Assembly: GCA_938041505.1 (NCBI GenBank)
Contig: CALITC010000006.1
Span: 1 to 64,000 of the forward strand
Length of the DNA stretch: 64,000 nucleotides
DNA from: an uncultured Patescibacteria group bacterium
GTDB taxonomy: Bacteria > Patescibacteriota > JACMRA01
Reading direction: 5' to 3'
Shown here one piece after another: positions 23,817-32,680 of this stretch; position 1 is the stretch's first letter; every line of letters starts with the position of its first letter. The notes under the pieces are model-generated. The model did not search any database and was not told the DNA's origin. It saw nothing but the letters and a program-made list of their open reading frames with translations. Made by a program: the position numbers and the translations under genes.

Positions 23817-25001
23817 TTATTTTACGATCTTAGTCACAACACCAGCTCCAATTGTGCGTCCACCTTCGCGAACCGCAAACTTCATTCCATCTTCCATTGC
23901 GATAGGCTTCTCAAGAACAACTTTGATGTTAATATCAGAGTCTCCAGGAAGAGCCATTTGCTTTCCAGCATCAGCAAATTGTACGGTTCCAGTTACATCA
24001 GTAGTACGAATGTAGAACTGAGGCTTGTAACCTGGAAGTACTGGAGTGTGACGTCCACCTTCTTCCTTGGTTAGTACGTATAGAGTTGCTTCAAACTCAG
24101 TGTGAGGTTTGATTGATCCTGGTTTTGCAAGGACTTGTCCACGCTCAACTTGATCTTTGTTGATACCACGGATAAGAACACCTGCGTTATCTCCAGCCAT
24201 ACCCTTGTCGAGCTGCTTGTTGAACATTTCAATTCCAGTAACAACAGTAGTCTGAGTGTCAGTAAGACCAACAATCTCTACTTCGTCATTAAGATTAAGA
24301 GTTCCACGCTCGATACGACCAGTAGTTACTGTTCCACGACCTGTGATTGTGAATACATCTTCAATCGCCATCAAGAAAGGCTTATCTGCTTCGCGAACTG
24401 GGTCTTCGATGTAAGTGTCTAGAGTGTTAAGAAGCTCATCAATCTTTGCAGAATAATCAGCATCACCTTCTAGAGCCTTCAATGCTGAACCATGTACGAT
24501 TGGAGTAGATGCTCCATCAAAACCGTACTTAGTAAGCAAATCTTTGATCTCCTCTTCAACTAGCATCAACATTTCTTCGTCATCTACCATGTCGCACTTG
24601 TTCAAAAATACAACAATCTTTGGTACTCCAACTTGGCGAGCTAACAAAATGTGCTCACGAGTCTGAGGCATAGGACCATCAGTGGCTGCTACTACTAAGA
24701 TTGCAGCATCCATCTGGGCAGCACCGGTAATCATGTTCTTAACGTAATCAGCGTGACCTGGGCAGTCAACGTGAGCGTAGTGTCGCCCAGCAGTCTCATA
24801 CTCAACGTGCGCTGTGTTAATAGTGATTCCACGAGCCTTTTCCTCAGGAGCTGAATCAATATCTTCAAACTTTCTTTCTTTTGCATTTCCAGACTTTGCA
24901 CTGTGATCAACGATCGCAGCAGTCAAGGTCGTCTTACCATGGTCAACGTGTCCGATGGTACCAATATTCATGTGTACTTTACTTCTATCAAAATCAGCCA
25001 T
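23817..25001 (-). CDS. tuf: elongation factor Tu
   Basis: 394 aa, full length. GTPase motifs are intact: GHVDHGKTT (P-loop, about 18-26), the switch I RGITI, DCPGH, NKCDM and GSALKAL. Domains 2 and 3 follow with the usual [15 protein letters not shown] and the C-terminal [19 protein letters not shown]. It delivers aminoacyl-tRNA to the ribosome. Here it is a single-gene unit with its own promoter region and terminator rather than part of a str operon. No Shine-Dalgarno is visible before the ATG. Doc-type toxins such as the one at 6135 modify a switch-region threonine of EF-Tu. Confidence 0.98.
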   Translation of the reverse strand: MADFDRSKVHMNIGTIGHVDHGKTTLTAAIVDHSAKSGNAKERKFEDIDSAPEEKARGITINTAHVEYETAGRHYAHVDCPGHADYVKNMITGAAQMDAAILVVAATDGPMPQTREHILLARQVGVPKIVVFLNKCDMVDDEEMLMLVEEEIKDLLTKYGFDGASTPIVHGSALKALEGDADYSAKIDELLNTLDTYIEDPVREADKPFLMAIEDVFTITGRGTVTTGRIERGTLNLNDEVEIVGLTDTQTTVVTGIEMFNKQLDKGMAGDNAGVLIRGINKDQVERGQVLAKPGSIKPHTEFEATLYVLTKEEGGRHTPVLPGYKPQFYIRTTDVTGTVQFADAGKQMALPGDSDINIKVVLEKPIAMEDGMKFAVREGGRTIGAGVVTKIVK

Positions 25002-25101
25002 ATATATAATTATTTACAATATTTTTAACTACTCTAGTAAAAATCAAAAAGGAGATTATGTCAAATAAACCTAGAAAAGTACTACTAGATGTAGTAACAA
25101 C

Positions 25102-25134
25102 AAAAAAAACTTCACTTACTCGTAAGTGAAGTTT
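25102..25134 (-). terminator. terminator upstream of tuf
   Basis: Perfect 13-bp stem AAACTTCACTTAC/GTAAGTGAAGTTT with a 2-nt loop and an eight-T run on the minus strand; it ends the 25179-25634 transcript and isolates tuf. Confidence 0.85.
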
Positions 25135-25178
25135 GATAGGAAAAGACAATGCTTACTTTGCAAGCAGGTATTAAAGTA

Positions 25179-25634
25179 TTATATACTAATTATGGAATAG
25201 TAATCTTTAAGAGCTTTACTAATTGCTATGGTTTCTTGTAAAAAAATACCAAAGTCATCTCCATAATAAGCTTTAGCATACTCTTCCACATTAGTGACAA
25301 GTAAAGCACGTGCCTCTTGGAAATAAGTAGAACACTCATAACAAATTAGAGTGCGCTCTAATGACTTATTTTCATAAAGAGAGTCCAGGTCAAGCAGGTC
25401 TTTTACCAAAATCCCGATGGCCATGATAAGCAGTAAGATTGCTTTATCTTTTTTGGTACAAGTATTCTTAGAGATAACTTTATAATCGTATTCCAGAAAT
25501 TCATCCAACGAAACGATTAATCTAGTTATACACACTTGAAACCGTTGCCTCTTTTGAAGGGTAATAACCCTGCTTTCTTTCTTTGAGAAAGGTAACTCTG
25601 CAAGAACAGAATCAATTAATCCTTTTGGTCTCAT
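25179..25634 (-). CDS. unknown mostly helical protein
   Basis: 151 aa, not recognised. Helical throughout, with one strongly hydrophobic helix (AILLLIMAIGILVKDLL) that may be a membrane or core helix, three cysteines, and a basic start (SKKESRVITLQKRQRF). It is driven by a perfect-consensus promoter (TTGACA-17-TATAAT) back-to-back with that of the next gene. Confidence 0.6.
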   Translation of the reverse strand: MRPKGLIDSVLAELPFSKKESRVITLQKRQRFQVCITRLIVSLDEFLEYDYKVISKNTCTKKDKAILLLIMAIGILVKDLLDLDSLYENKSLERTLICYECSTYFQEARALLVTNVEEYAKAYYGDDFGIFLQETIAISKALKDYYSIISI

Positions 25635-25668
25635 TGCGCTTTATATAGAACCTCAACAATTTAGTTTG

Positions 25669-25708
25669 ATTATAAATCAAAAGTATGTTATTGTCAATAA
25701 TATTGACA
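25669..25708. promoter_or_regulatory. divergent promoters with abutting -35 boxes
   Basis: Minus: TTGACA (25692-25697), 17 bp, TATAAT (25669-25674), a full consensus promoter for 25634. Plus: TTGACA (25703-25708), 17 bp, CATTTA for 25746. The two -35 boxes form the palindrome TGTCAAT-AAT-ATTGACA, so a repressor there would control both genes. Confidence 0.65.
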
Positions 25709-25745
25709 GCAATTATTAATACACCCATTTAAGTAGTATTAATCT

Positions 25746-26057
25746 ATGAAAAAAATTGGAAGTATTCTCACCTCACGGCCTCAGAACAAAACCTTGCAAA
25801 CAATCTACTTCCAGCACTTGTGCAACAAGGCTTTTATAGAATCCCTTGCAGAGCTACATTTACCCTCCGATATGCTAGAGATATTACCTAAACAAAAAGA
25901 TACTCAAATTACTATTCATCTTCAATCTACGAACAAGCTGCTCCTGACCCACCTTCGAACCAATGCTATGGAACTCCAAGAGATGACTTTGACTAAAGTT
26001 CAAGAAATTGTTTCCACCAAAATCAAAAACGTCGAACTTAAGTTTCGTATCGTATAA
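25746..26057 (+). CDS. small protein resembling DciA/DUF721
   Basis: 103 aa. The middle (LHLPSDMLEILPKQKDTQ, then ITIHLQSTNKLLLTHLRTNAMELQEM) resembles the KH-like DUF721/DciA fold, in which an IxVxxxSxxxLxxL block precedes the last helix. DciA proteins load or assist the replicative helicase. The match is by pattern only and the protein is short, so this is tentative. A desaturase-like gene starts 10 nt after its stop. Confidence 0.4.
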   Translation: MKKIGSILTSRPQNKTLQTIYFQHLCNKAFIESLAELHLPSDMLEILPKQKDTQITIHLQSTNKLLLTHLRTNAMELQEMTLTKVQEIVSTKIKNVELKFRIV

Positions 26058-26067
26058 CCACCTTCCC

Positions 26068-26865
26068 ATGTTCACTAAACACAATATCAATCAACTAACG
26101 TTAGCTACTTCAATCCTTAGCTTCATCACTGCCTTCGTAATCGCTGGCCAGGTAACATCTTGGGAAGTTCGTATAGTATGCTTTGCACTTGTGGTGATCT
26201 CACTTCATTATGTACTCAATTTAGTTCACATTGGCACCCATAATCTACTCTCAAAAAACCGACGAATCAATTCCATCTTAAGTAATGTGGCAGCGTTTTT
26301 TGGTGGTATAACCTTTGCTGCTTTCCGTACAACTCACCTTCTTCATCACAGATTTACCTCCGAAGAGGATAAAGATCCAGACTTATATATTACCAAAAGC
26401 GGCCCAATCTGGAGTATACCATTCAAAATACTCTATCACGACGTCTTTTTTTGGAGGCAAGGATTATGGAAACAAAACAGTGGTTGGCAAAGTTACTTAA
26501 TAACAAGAATTTTACAAATTACACTAATTAGCACTTTATTCTTCTCTTCATATAGACTGATTTGGGTCTATTATTGGCTTGTTCCGATGCTGATACTTGG
26601 CCTTCTCAACGGAATGTTTTTGTTTTATTTCCCTCACTATTCTACCAAGTTAGAACGCAAATGGAGAGCCAAACCAACTCCATATAATTATATCCCCAGA
26701 ACCTTGATTGATATTTCAAGAATCTACCACGAAAGACACCATGACAAAATCAACAACAACCAAAACTATTACCCAATAATTGCAAGCTTGAACCACTTCA
26801 TAATTAACAAGAATTTCAACTACTCCCTCCATCTGAAATACACCGATATTTCAAAAAATAGTTAA
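26068..26865 (+). CDS. membrane fatty acid desaturase/hydroxylase-superfamily protein
   Basis: 265 aa from ATG 26068; the track's TTG at 26008 lies inside the previous gene. Three His boxes are present: HIGTH (54-58), HLLHH (90-94) and HERHH (about 220), with four hydrophobic segments, as in membrane di-iron desaturases and carotenoid hydroxylases. It differs clearly from the desaturase at 21576, so it probably has another substrate. Downstream of the DciA-like gene and likely co-transcribed. Confidence 0.75.
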   Translation: MFTKHNINQLTLATSILSFITAFVIAGQVTSWEVRIVCFALVVISLHYVLNLVHIGTHNLLSKNRRINSILSNVAAFFGGITFAAFRTTHLLHHRFTSEEDKDPDLYITKSGPIWSIPFKILYHDVFFWRQGLWKQNSGWQSYLITRILQITLISTLFFSSYRLIWVYYWLVPMLILGLLNGMFLFYFPHYSTKLERKWRAKPTPYNYIPRTLIDISRIYHERHHDKINNNQNYYPIIASLNHFIINKNFNYSLHLKYTDISKNS

Positions 26866-26943
26866 CAACCTCTCCTCTCTCGAGAGTATTTTTTTTGATA
26901 AAATAAGTATTTTATAGCTAGCAATGTCCAAAATAATACTATA

Positions 26944-26972
26944 AAAATATTTGACAACGCAGCTGTTTGTGT
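26944..26972 (+). promoter_or_regulatory. promoter of the HU gene
   Basis: TTGACA, 17-bp spacer, TACGAT at about 26951-26979, followed by a strong AAGGAGG ribosome binding site. Coordinates are approximate to a few bases. Confidence 0.65.
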
Positions 26973-27008
26973 TTACGATAAGCGTATTATGGAAGGAGGT
27001 GGTATGAC

Positions 27009-27314
27009 GTGAAAAAAGACAAAATCAATCGTACAGAAATCATCGAAAACTTGGCAGTCAAGTTAGGTATTTCTAAAGTACAGGCAGAACGGTTCTTATT
27101 AACTTTTGTAGATCTTGTAGCAGAAAACCTTAAGAAAGGAAAAGAAGTAAATGTAACCGGGTTTGGTAACTTCCGAGTGGTCAAACGCAAACCTCGAATG
27201 GGTGTAAATCCTAAAACTGGTGCGCGAATGCAAATCGGACAATCCACCAGTGTAGCTTACAGAGTTGGTAAAACTTTGAAAGAAGATGTACGCGAATATA
27301 TTGACAAGAAGTAA
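27009..27314 (+). CDS. hup: HU/IHF-family DNA-binding protein
   Basis: 101 aa with the family pattern: helical start (RTEIIENLAVKLGISKVQAERFL), the GFGNFRVVKRKPRMGVNPKTG arm region, and a closing VGKTLKEDV helix. It binds and bends DNA as a dimer and shapes the nucleoid. The GTG start at 27009 overlaps the stop of a two-codon ORF (ATG ACG TGA) that begins 5 nt earlier behind a perfect AAGGAGG, so initiation may involve start-stop coupling. Full length for the family, slightly extended at the C-terminus. Confidence 0.95.
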   Translation: MKKDKINRTEIIENLAVKLGISKVQAERFLLTFVDLVAENLKKGKEVNVTGFGNFRVVKRKPRMGVNPKTGARMQIGQSTSVAYRVGKTLKEDVREYIDKK

Positions 27315-27368
27315 TTACAAGCATTTTTATTTTTGAGGAATAAGAGACTTATATGAAATAATAAACAC

Positions 27369-27384
27369 GCCCATAAGGGCGCTT
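27369..27384. terminator. stem-loop between hup and tRNA-Arg
   Basis: GCGCCC-TTAT-GGGCG (minus strand) followed by GTTTATTATTT; it could terminate tRNA-Arg or, less well, hup. Confidence 0.45.
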
Positions 27385-27425
27385 GTGCTGTTACAAAAAA
27401 CTAAAAGTTAGAAAAATTCTTATTA

Positions 27426-27502
27426 TGGTGGTCCCCGCGGGAGTCGAACCCACAACCTCTTCCTTAGGACGGAATTGCTCTATCCAATTGAGCTAGGGAA
27501 CC
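27426..27502 (-). tRNA. tRNA-Arg (CCT)
   Basis: 77 nt with encoded CCA. Acceptor GGTTCCC/GGGGACC, standard D arm, anticodon loop GTCCTAA with anticodon CCT between ATTCC/GGAAG (last pair A.G), and a GTGGG-TTCGACT-CCCGC T arm. It would read AGG. Confidence 0.95.
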
Positions 27503-27576
27503 AAGTCTAAACACTCCTTATAAGCTAGGATCTTTTCGCAAGATAGTCAATAGCTACCCTTTACAACTACAGAATA

Positions 27577-29826
27577 TTACACATCCAAATCATCCAAGCC
27601 TTGCAGATTGAGAATATCTTTAGGGTTGGTGGTTACAATCTTATGCTCTGTAGGGAAGGCCAGGATTTCTATAGCCACGTGTCTCGGCCCAGCAAAAAAT
27701 ATTCCTTGCCCCACACTTGACTGCAACAACACCTGCTTCTCTCCCCCGGTCAAATTAAAAGTTTCCCCAACCGTATCAATGGCCGCACTAGACTGCTTGA
27801 GGAGTAGCTTCATCGCCGCGTTCGTGACAATCGGCTTACCATACTTAGAGCTCATAAAATCTTGCACATCTTGGGTAATCGTGGTGACACCCAAGTAGTA
27901 CTTACGCGCTCGTTTTGCCAAACCAAACAAAAACTTCGCACTATCTTCATACTGCATCATGATCCAGGCCTCATCAATCGCCAAAATACGCTTACGGAGC
28001 TCAGAACGAATCTCAGCCCAGACAAACTTCAACAAAATATACATGGCAATCGGGCGCAGCTGATCCTGCAAATCTCGAATATTAAAGACGATAAATTCTT
28101 TACGGATATTAACGTTGGTATGCTCGTTAAAAATTCCACTGAATGTCCCTTGGGTATACTTGTAAAGTCTTTGAGCTAAACTCTCCCCACCTACAATTCC
28201 TTCTAAAATCTCCACAAGATCTTGCATTGTTGGCACAACTTTATCTGTAAGATCAGCATTTGGAGTTATATCTCTCTTAGCGTATGTCTCTTGGATTGCT
28301 CGCTCCATAAGACCCTCTTCAGTTGGATTCATTTTACCAACCATCAAATTCATCAGACCCATGAGATCAACAATCGCTGTGCGCAAAATATCTGCCGTGC
28401 TTTCCCCTGGAAGTGCTTTCGGTAAATCAAAAGGATTAATACGATTAGGGGAATTCAAACTAAGGTTCACATAAGCTCCACCAAGTGTATCGGCTAGTGT
28501 CTTATACTCATTCTCAGGGTCAATCACAATTACGTTAACCCCTACCATAAGTGAGCGCAGGATCTCAAGCTTAACAGCGTATGATTTACCTGCACCCGAG
28601 GTGGCAAACACGAGAGAGTTGGCATTTTCTAATTCGAATCGATCAAAAATTACAAGTGATGTGTTATGCCTGTTAATTCCGTACAAAATACCGTCATCTG
28701 ATGATAACTCCGACGACACAAAAGGGAAACTTGCCGACAACGGACCCGTGTTCATATTGGATAAAACGTTGAGATTATCTTTAAGTATCGGTAACGTTGC
28801 ATTAAATCCATCACCCATCTGCAAAGCAGCTTTTTTCATGACAATGTTTTGTTGAGAAAGCAAACCTTCAACCGCTTCACAATACTTATCGAGCTGCTCC
28901 ATAGTTTGACCATACACCGTAACATACACCCCTACCCTGTAGAACTTTTCGACGCCTTGTTGAATGGCATCACGAAGCGACTCCACATCTCGATACGCAG
29001 TCTCCAGTTGTGGATCACGCGCTTGACCACGCTCACTGTTAATCTGCAAAGAGGCTTGAATCTTACCGACCTTATTCTTAAGTTCACGTAGAATCTCCGA
29101 AGAATCCTTGGGGTAAACGAAAATAGACAGGTCGAGAGGTATATCGGCATTTACAATACCCTCAAGCCATCCTGAGCTAATAACACGCGGGTAAGCCAAA
29201 ACAAAAAATGTCCGCACAAACTTAGTTCCCACCTCCATAACCGCAGACGTAATCTTGATACTACTAGGTGCGATCAAATCTCGAACAGTAGACACCCCTT
29301 CCCGATAACTCTTCTCCGACTCGATGAGTGTGCGTTGAATCTCAATCTCAGTTTTGAGAACTTCTTTGCGCAGTTGCTGAGGAGATAGTTGATTAAGGTT
29401 AGGTAGCTTCTTACCATTTGGTGCTTGTTGTGGCTGATTAGCTGGAGGGCGGCCTGATTGCTGCGGAGGTCTCTGCTGAGGTGGTCTTTGTTGTTGGTAG
29501 CCTTGCGGCGGTCGTTGCTGCTGGACTCGAGGACCTTGTGGACGAATTTGTTGCTGATTACCCCGGCGCTGCTGCTCGGCTATACCAGCCGAAGAAGCAT
29601 TCACTCGCGGCAACTGATTTGCCACAGGTCTCTGCTGACCCTGAGGAGCAGAATAATTCCCATACGCACCTCGCACTTGATTATTTTGCTGAAGTTGCTG
29701 GCCAAGATCTGGGGTTTTGTAAACACTCCCTCCTTGAGCAGAGTTGATAGGTACACCCTGATTAGAACCACTTATCGGCCTTGGCTGATTTTGTTGACCG
29801 CCTGGAGCAATACCGTTGTTAGACAT
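27577..29826 (-). CDS. VirB4/TraC-like conjugation-type ATPase
   Basis: 749 aa from ATG 29826. Residues 1-140 are low-complexity (Gln, Pro, Arg, Asn, Gly), probably disordered. A VirB4 N-terminal region follows, then the ATPase: Walker A TSGAGKSYAV at about 407-416, Walker B RILAIDEAW with Asp about 618, and a late VTTITQDVQDFM sensor-type motif. VirB4 proteins power type IV secretion and some pilus-like systems. No other VirB gene is next to it; in Patescibacteria VirB4-like ATPases are often found apart from complete systems. The disordered extension may tether partners. Confidence 0.85.
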   Translation of the reverse strand: MSNNGIAPGGQQNQPRPISGSNQGVPINSAQGGSVYKTPDLGQQLQQNNQVRGAYGNYSAPQGQQRPVANQLPRVNASSAGIAEQQRRGNQQQIRPQGPRVQQQRPPQGYQQQRPPQQRPPQQSGRPPANQPQQAPNGKKLPNLNQLSPQQLRKEVLKTEIEIQRTLIESEKSYREGVSTVRDLIAPSSIKITSAVMEVGTKFVRTFFVLAYPRVISSGWLEGIVNADIPLDLSIFVYPKDSSEILRELKNKVGKIQASLQINSERGQARDPQLETAYRDVESLRDAIQQGVEKFYRVGVYVTVYGQTMEQLDKYCEAVEGLLSQQNIVMKKAALQMGDGFNATLPILKDNLNVLSNMNTGPLSASFPFVSSELSSDDGILYGINRHNTSLVIFDRFELENANSLVFATSGAGKSYAVKLEILRSLMVGVNVIVIDPENEYKTLADTLGGAYVNLSLNSPNRINPFDLPKALPGESTADILRTAIVDLMGLMNLMVGKMNPTEEGLMERAIQETYAKRDITPNADLTDKVVPTMQDLVEILEGIVGGESLAQRLYKYTQGTFSGIFNEHTNVNIRKEFIVFNIRDLQDQLRPIAMYILLKFVWAEIRSELRKRILAIDEAWIMMQYEDSAKFLFGLAKRARKYYLGVTTITQDVQDFMSSKYGKPIVTNAAMKLLLKQSSAAIDTVGETFNLTGGEKQVLLQSSVGQGIFFAGPRHVAIEILAFPTEHKIVTTNPKDILNLQGLDDLDV

Positions 29827-29844
29827 TTCCCATAGTATAATCAA

Positions 29845-30080
29845 CCAGGTATATTTTGTCTAGGATTGTAAAAATTTGATAACCAAAACATCCTACATTC
29901 AGCATTGCTAAGTAAATAAAATTTGAATAAGCTAATTAACAACCATATCTTTGATCAAACCTTTTGTGCACTTGTAGAATAATAAAATTTCGTATTAAGA
30001 AGAATTCAATTTTACGAACACTACCGGATTGACAAAAGAGCTATTTCAAGGAACCATATCTCATATAATACCCTCTTCAT
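29845..30080. other. 240-bp intergenic region with divergent promoters
   Basis: AT-rich. Toward the plus strand a TATAAT lies 11 nt before the ATG at 30081. No small gene seen. Confidence 0.4.
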
Positions 30081-30701
30081 ATGAAACTCTCCAAGGATCT
30101 CCAGGATCTCTTCAGCAATGAGCAAAGTGTAACCTTTCAAGAATTTGTGACATCCATCAGCCATAAAAGCTTTGGCCTGTTCTTAGTGATTTTTTCATTA
30201 CCTGCAGCACTGCCGGTACCTGCCCCTGGTTATGGAACACCCTTTGGTATAGTCCTACTTGGACTTGGACTCCAAATTATCGTCAAACGTACCCACTTAT
30301 GGTTTCCTAAGTTCATCCAAGACAAAGAACTACCAATCACCAAAGACTCCAAGATACTCAAAGCTATGATTAAGTTCACTTCTTTCTTTGAAGTATTTTT
30401 AAAGCCTCGCCTCAAATTTTTAACCAGGGGAATCTTCTATAGACTACTAGGTATATTAATTGCTATTTGTGGTCTATCAATGATAATCCCACTGCCACTC
30501 ACTAACACAGCGCCAGCTTTTGGGATATTTGTCATCGGCTTAAGCTTATTAGAAGAAGATGGAATAGCGGCTATTGTCGGAGCCCTAGCCGCACTCACTG
30601 GGATCACCCTCACAACAACCCTGCTATATTTCACGTGGAAATTTGGACTAGAAGGCGCTGAAATTCTCAAAGAAGCAATCAAAGGACTCCTGCCCGGGTA
30701 A
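30081..30701 (+). CDS. ExoD-like membrane protein
   Basis: 206 aa, matching the exopolysaccharide synthesis ExoD family: an N-terminal helix, a LVIFSLPAALPVPAPGYGTPFGI block, a LLGLGLQIIVKRTHLWFP segment, and a second half repeating the theme (GLSMIIPLPLTNTAPAFGIFVIGLSLLEEDG). About four transmembrane segments. Its biochemical role is not established; in rhizobia it affects exopolysaccharide. Converges with the reductase gene 15 bp away. Confidence 0.8.
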   Translation: MKLSKDLQDLFSNEQSVTFQEFVTSISHKSFGLFLVIFSLPAALPVPAPGYGTPFGIVLLGLGLQIIVKRTHLWFPKFIQDKELPITKDSKILKAMIKFTSFFEVFLKPRLKFLTRGIFYRLLGILIAICGLSMIIPLPLTNTAPAFGIFVIGLSLLEEDGIAAIVGALAALTGITLTTTLLYFTWKFGLEGAEILKEAIKGLLPG

Positions 30702-30716
30702 GAGACTCTCAGCAGA

Positions 30717-31409
30717 TCAAATTTCTTCTTTATACCCAGCAAAGCTATCGAGAATTATCCGCTCATTCGACACACCCATCAATTGCAATATTCGGCGTAC
30801 ACCAACCACAAAACGTGGCGATCCTGATATATAAAGGTAAGCTCTGCTTTCAACAAGCTCTATTTTTTTCTCCTCAAGCTTTTCGGCCATAAGGGCAAAA
30901 GGCACTCTTTCTTGCTCAATTGGCAACTCGCAAAGTTCACGATCAAACAAAAACAACTCCTTAGCAACATGATAGAACTTCACTCTTTGTAAGCGCACTC
31001 TATCTCGTTCTACCAAATCTACAAACATACTTCTAAAAGGTGTAACTCCAATCCCGCCGGCGATACAATACACTTCTGATTCCTGGTTTTCTGGAAGCAC
31101 GAAGGGCCCAGCTGGTTCTGATATCCAAATCGAGTCACCTGGTTTGAGGGATTCCATATACTTCTTGAACTCACTATCGGATAAACTCATAGAAAATTGC
31201 AACCAAGGCTCTTGTGGGCTAGATGCAATTGACATCGACCTGCAACTTATACGATCTCGAGGATCTTGATTTTCTTTTATAAAGATCTTCACATACTGCC
31301 CAGCTTGAAAATCAAATCCATCTGGCTTCGCAAACCAAAAACTCATAATACCAGGACTTTCAATTTTAGAATACAGTAACGAAACCTGTGTGTAATTATT
31401 CGACATCAT
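30717..31409 (-). CDS. ferredoxin-NADP+ reductase-family flavoprotein
   Basis: 230 aa from ATG 31409, which lies 6 nt after TATACT with TTGTAA 17 bp upstream; the track start is inside this promoter. Motifs: FQAGQYVKI and RSMSIASSP for FAD binding (the usual RxYS is RSMS), GPFVLP, CIAGGIGVTPFRSM for NAD(P)H, and a C-terminal YISGSPRFV. No iron-sulfur domain, so it needs a separate carrier. It could pass electrons to the di-iron desaturases encoded at 21576 and 26068. Confidence 0.85.
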   Translation of the reverse strand: MMSNNYTQVSLLYSKIESPGIMSFWFAKPDGFDFQAGQYVKIFIKENQDPRDRISCRSMSIASSPQEPWLQFSMSLSDSEFKKYMESLKPGDSIWISEPAGPFVLPENQESEVYCIAGGIGVTPFRSMFVDLVERDRVRLQRVKFYHVAKELFLFDRELCELPIEQERVPFALMAEKLEEKKIELVESRAYLYISGSPRFVVGVRRILQLMGVSNERIILDSFAGYKEEI

Positions 31410-31415
31410 AGCCAT

Positions 31416-31444
31416 AGTATACACCAAAGTTAGCCAAATTACAA
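31416..31444 (-). promoter_or_regulatory. leaderless-type promoter of the reductase gene
   Basis: Minus strand TTGTAA (31439-31444), 17-bp spacer, TATACT (31416-31421), 6 nt, ATG. Confidence 0.65.
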
Positions 31445-31519
31445 GCACCATTAAAATATGCCCTGATCAGAAGTCAGAGCAATATTTTGCATAATCCTCA
31501 CTGAGCTTGACCCCTTCTA

Positions 31520-31726
31520 TTATAACGCTATTTTTTGTTTTGCCTCTTCTAGATTGAGCAAGCATTGTTGATTTTGCTGATAATACAACAGCGCCATCTG
31601 GAACATTGCCATTGGAAATGGCGATTTATGTTGCCACTCCCTGAACTGTTTCAAAAAACAATTCTTATCAACACCATCAGGCATCGAGTTAATTTGCTTC
31701 AAAATATTATTCATCTTGATAACCAT
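31520..31726 (-). CDS. unknown small protein
   Basis: 68 aa from ATG 31726, which has GATAGG just upstream; the longer track start has no support. Helical, with a C-terminal part (MAMFQMALLYYQQNQQ, LNLEEAKQKI) that looks like a single TPR-type helix pair. Function unknown. Downstream of the signal peptidase gene on the same strand. Confidence 0.5.
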   Translation of the reverse strand: MVIKMNNILKQINSMPDGVDKNCFLKQFREWQHKSPFPMAMFQMALLYYQQNQQCLLNLEEAKQKIAL

Positions 31727-31788
31727 CCTATCATTAGATCTCTTAACCAAAGGATGAAATAAATATATACACACGTCAATATTATATA

Positions 31789-32457
31789 TTAATTATTAAT
31801 ATTGTACTCTGGCAACTCAAAAAAACCAGATTGATTATCGTGGTCAAGCACAAAAAAAACTTTACCTAGAATTCGACCTTTTTCCACCTCTTCAAAAGTG
31901 CGCGAATCTATACTCTGAGTGCGATTATCGCCCATAACGTAATACTCTTCACTATCCAGTTTATCTTCTATGTGGCCTGCCCCTGCAACCTGTACTTTCT
32001 TGTACGTGGAAACGGTATCTTCTAAGTACGATTCCTCAAGCTCAATACCGTCCGGATAACTTTCGTTATACACATACACCTCACCTTCGTCAAAACCAAT
32101 ACTCTCGCCAGGTAGTCCGATGACTCTCTTAATATATAATTTTCCGTCCTCTTCATAAATATCTTGTGGGGGTTTAACAACAACTATATCACCACGCTTA
32201 TAGTCACTAAACCGAGGAGTGAGCAAATCTAAATACACCACTTCTTGATCTTTCAAACTTGGGTACATCGATTGACCCTCGATGCCAATTGTCACGAAAA
32301 CAAAAGTACGGATCAAGGTAAAAAAAATCGAAACAACCAAGAAAACCCTCAAAAAATAATAGAGGTATTCTAAAAGCTCATGGCGAAAAGAAGGTCGCAC
32401 CGCATTTTTAATATCACGGTCGGAATAATTCCGTTCAAATTTTACACCGGTGGTCAT
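31789..32457 (-). CDS. lepB: signal peptidase I
   Basis: 222 aa. One transmembrane helix (YYFLRVFLVVSIFFTLIRTFVFV) then the S26 catalytic boxes: Ser63 in GQSMYPSL, Lys110 in YIKRVIGLPGE, and GDNRTQSIDSR. It cleaves signal peptides at the outer face of the membrane and would process the exported proteins in this window. I moved the start from 32511 to ATG 32457: the skipped 18 codons contain TTGACA, a 17-bp spacer and TACGAT ending 9 nt before this ATG. The apparent GGAGG at 32511 touches that ATG and is too close to work. Confidence 0.9.
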   Translation of the reverse strand: MTTGVKFERNYSDRDIKNAVRPSFRHELLEYLYYFLRVFLVVSIFFTLIRTFVFVTIGIEGQSMYPSLKDQEVVYLDLLTPRFSDYKRGDIVVVKPPQDIYEEDGKLYIKRVIGLPGESIGFDEGEVYVYNESYPDGIELEESYLEDTVSTYKKVQVAGAGHIEDKLDSEEYYVMGDNRTQSIDSRTFEEVEKGRILGKVFFVLDHDNQSGFFELPEYNINN

Positions 32458-32466
32458 TTGATACAA

Positions 32467-32495
32467 ATCGTAACCACCATAGTAAGTCTTGTCAA
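32467..32495 (-). promoter_or_regulatory. promoter of lepB inside the annotated ORF
   Basis: TTGACA (32490-32495), 17-bp spacer, TACGAT (32467-32472) on the minus strand, 9 nt before ATG 32457. Confidence 0.6.
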
Positions 32496-32680
32496 AATAA
32501 TGAATATACATCCCTCCGCAGAGCAGCCGGGTATCTAAATTTTCCTTCGTAATTGGAGTTATTTCACCTCAAGTGACGGAAAATTAGACCTTAACCAATT
32601 ATTAAACCCACCCTCACCAACCCACTATTTTTGACCTCTACAGGAAGGTTTGGTATACTTACTAAGGTAAATACTATTAT

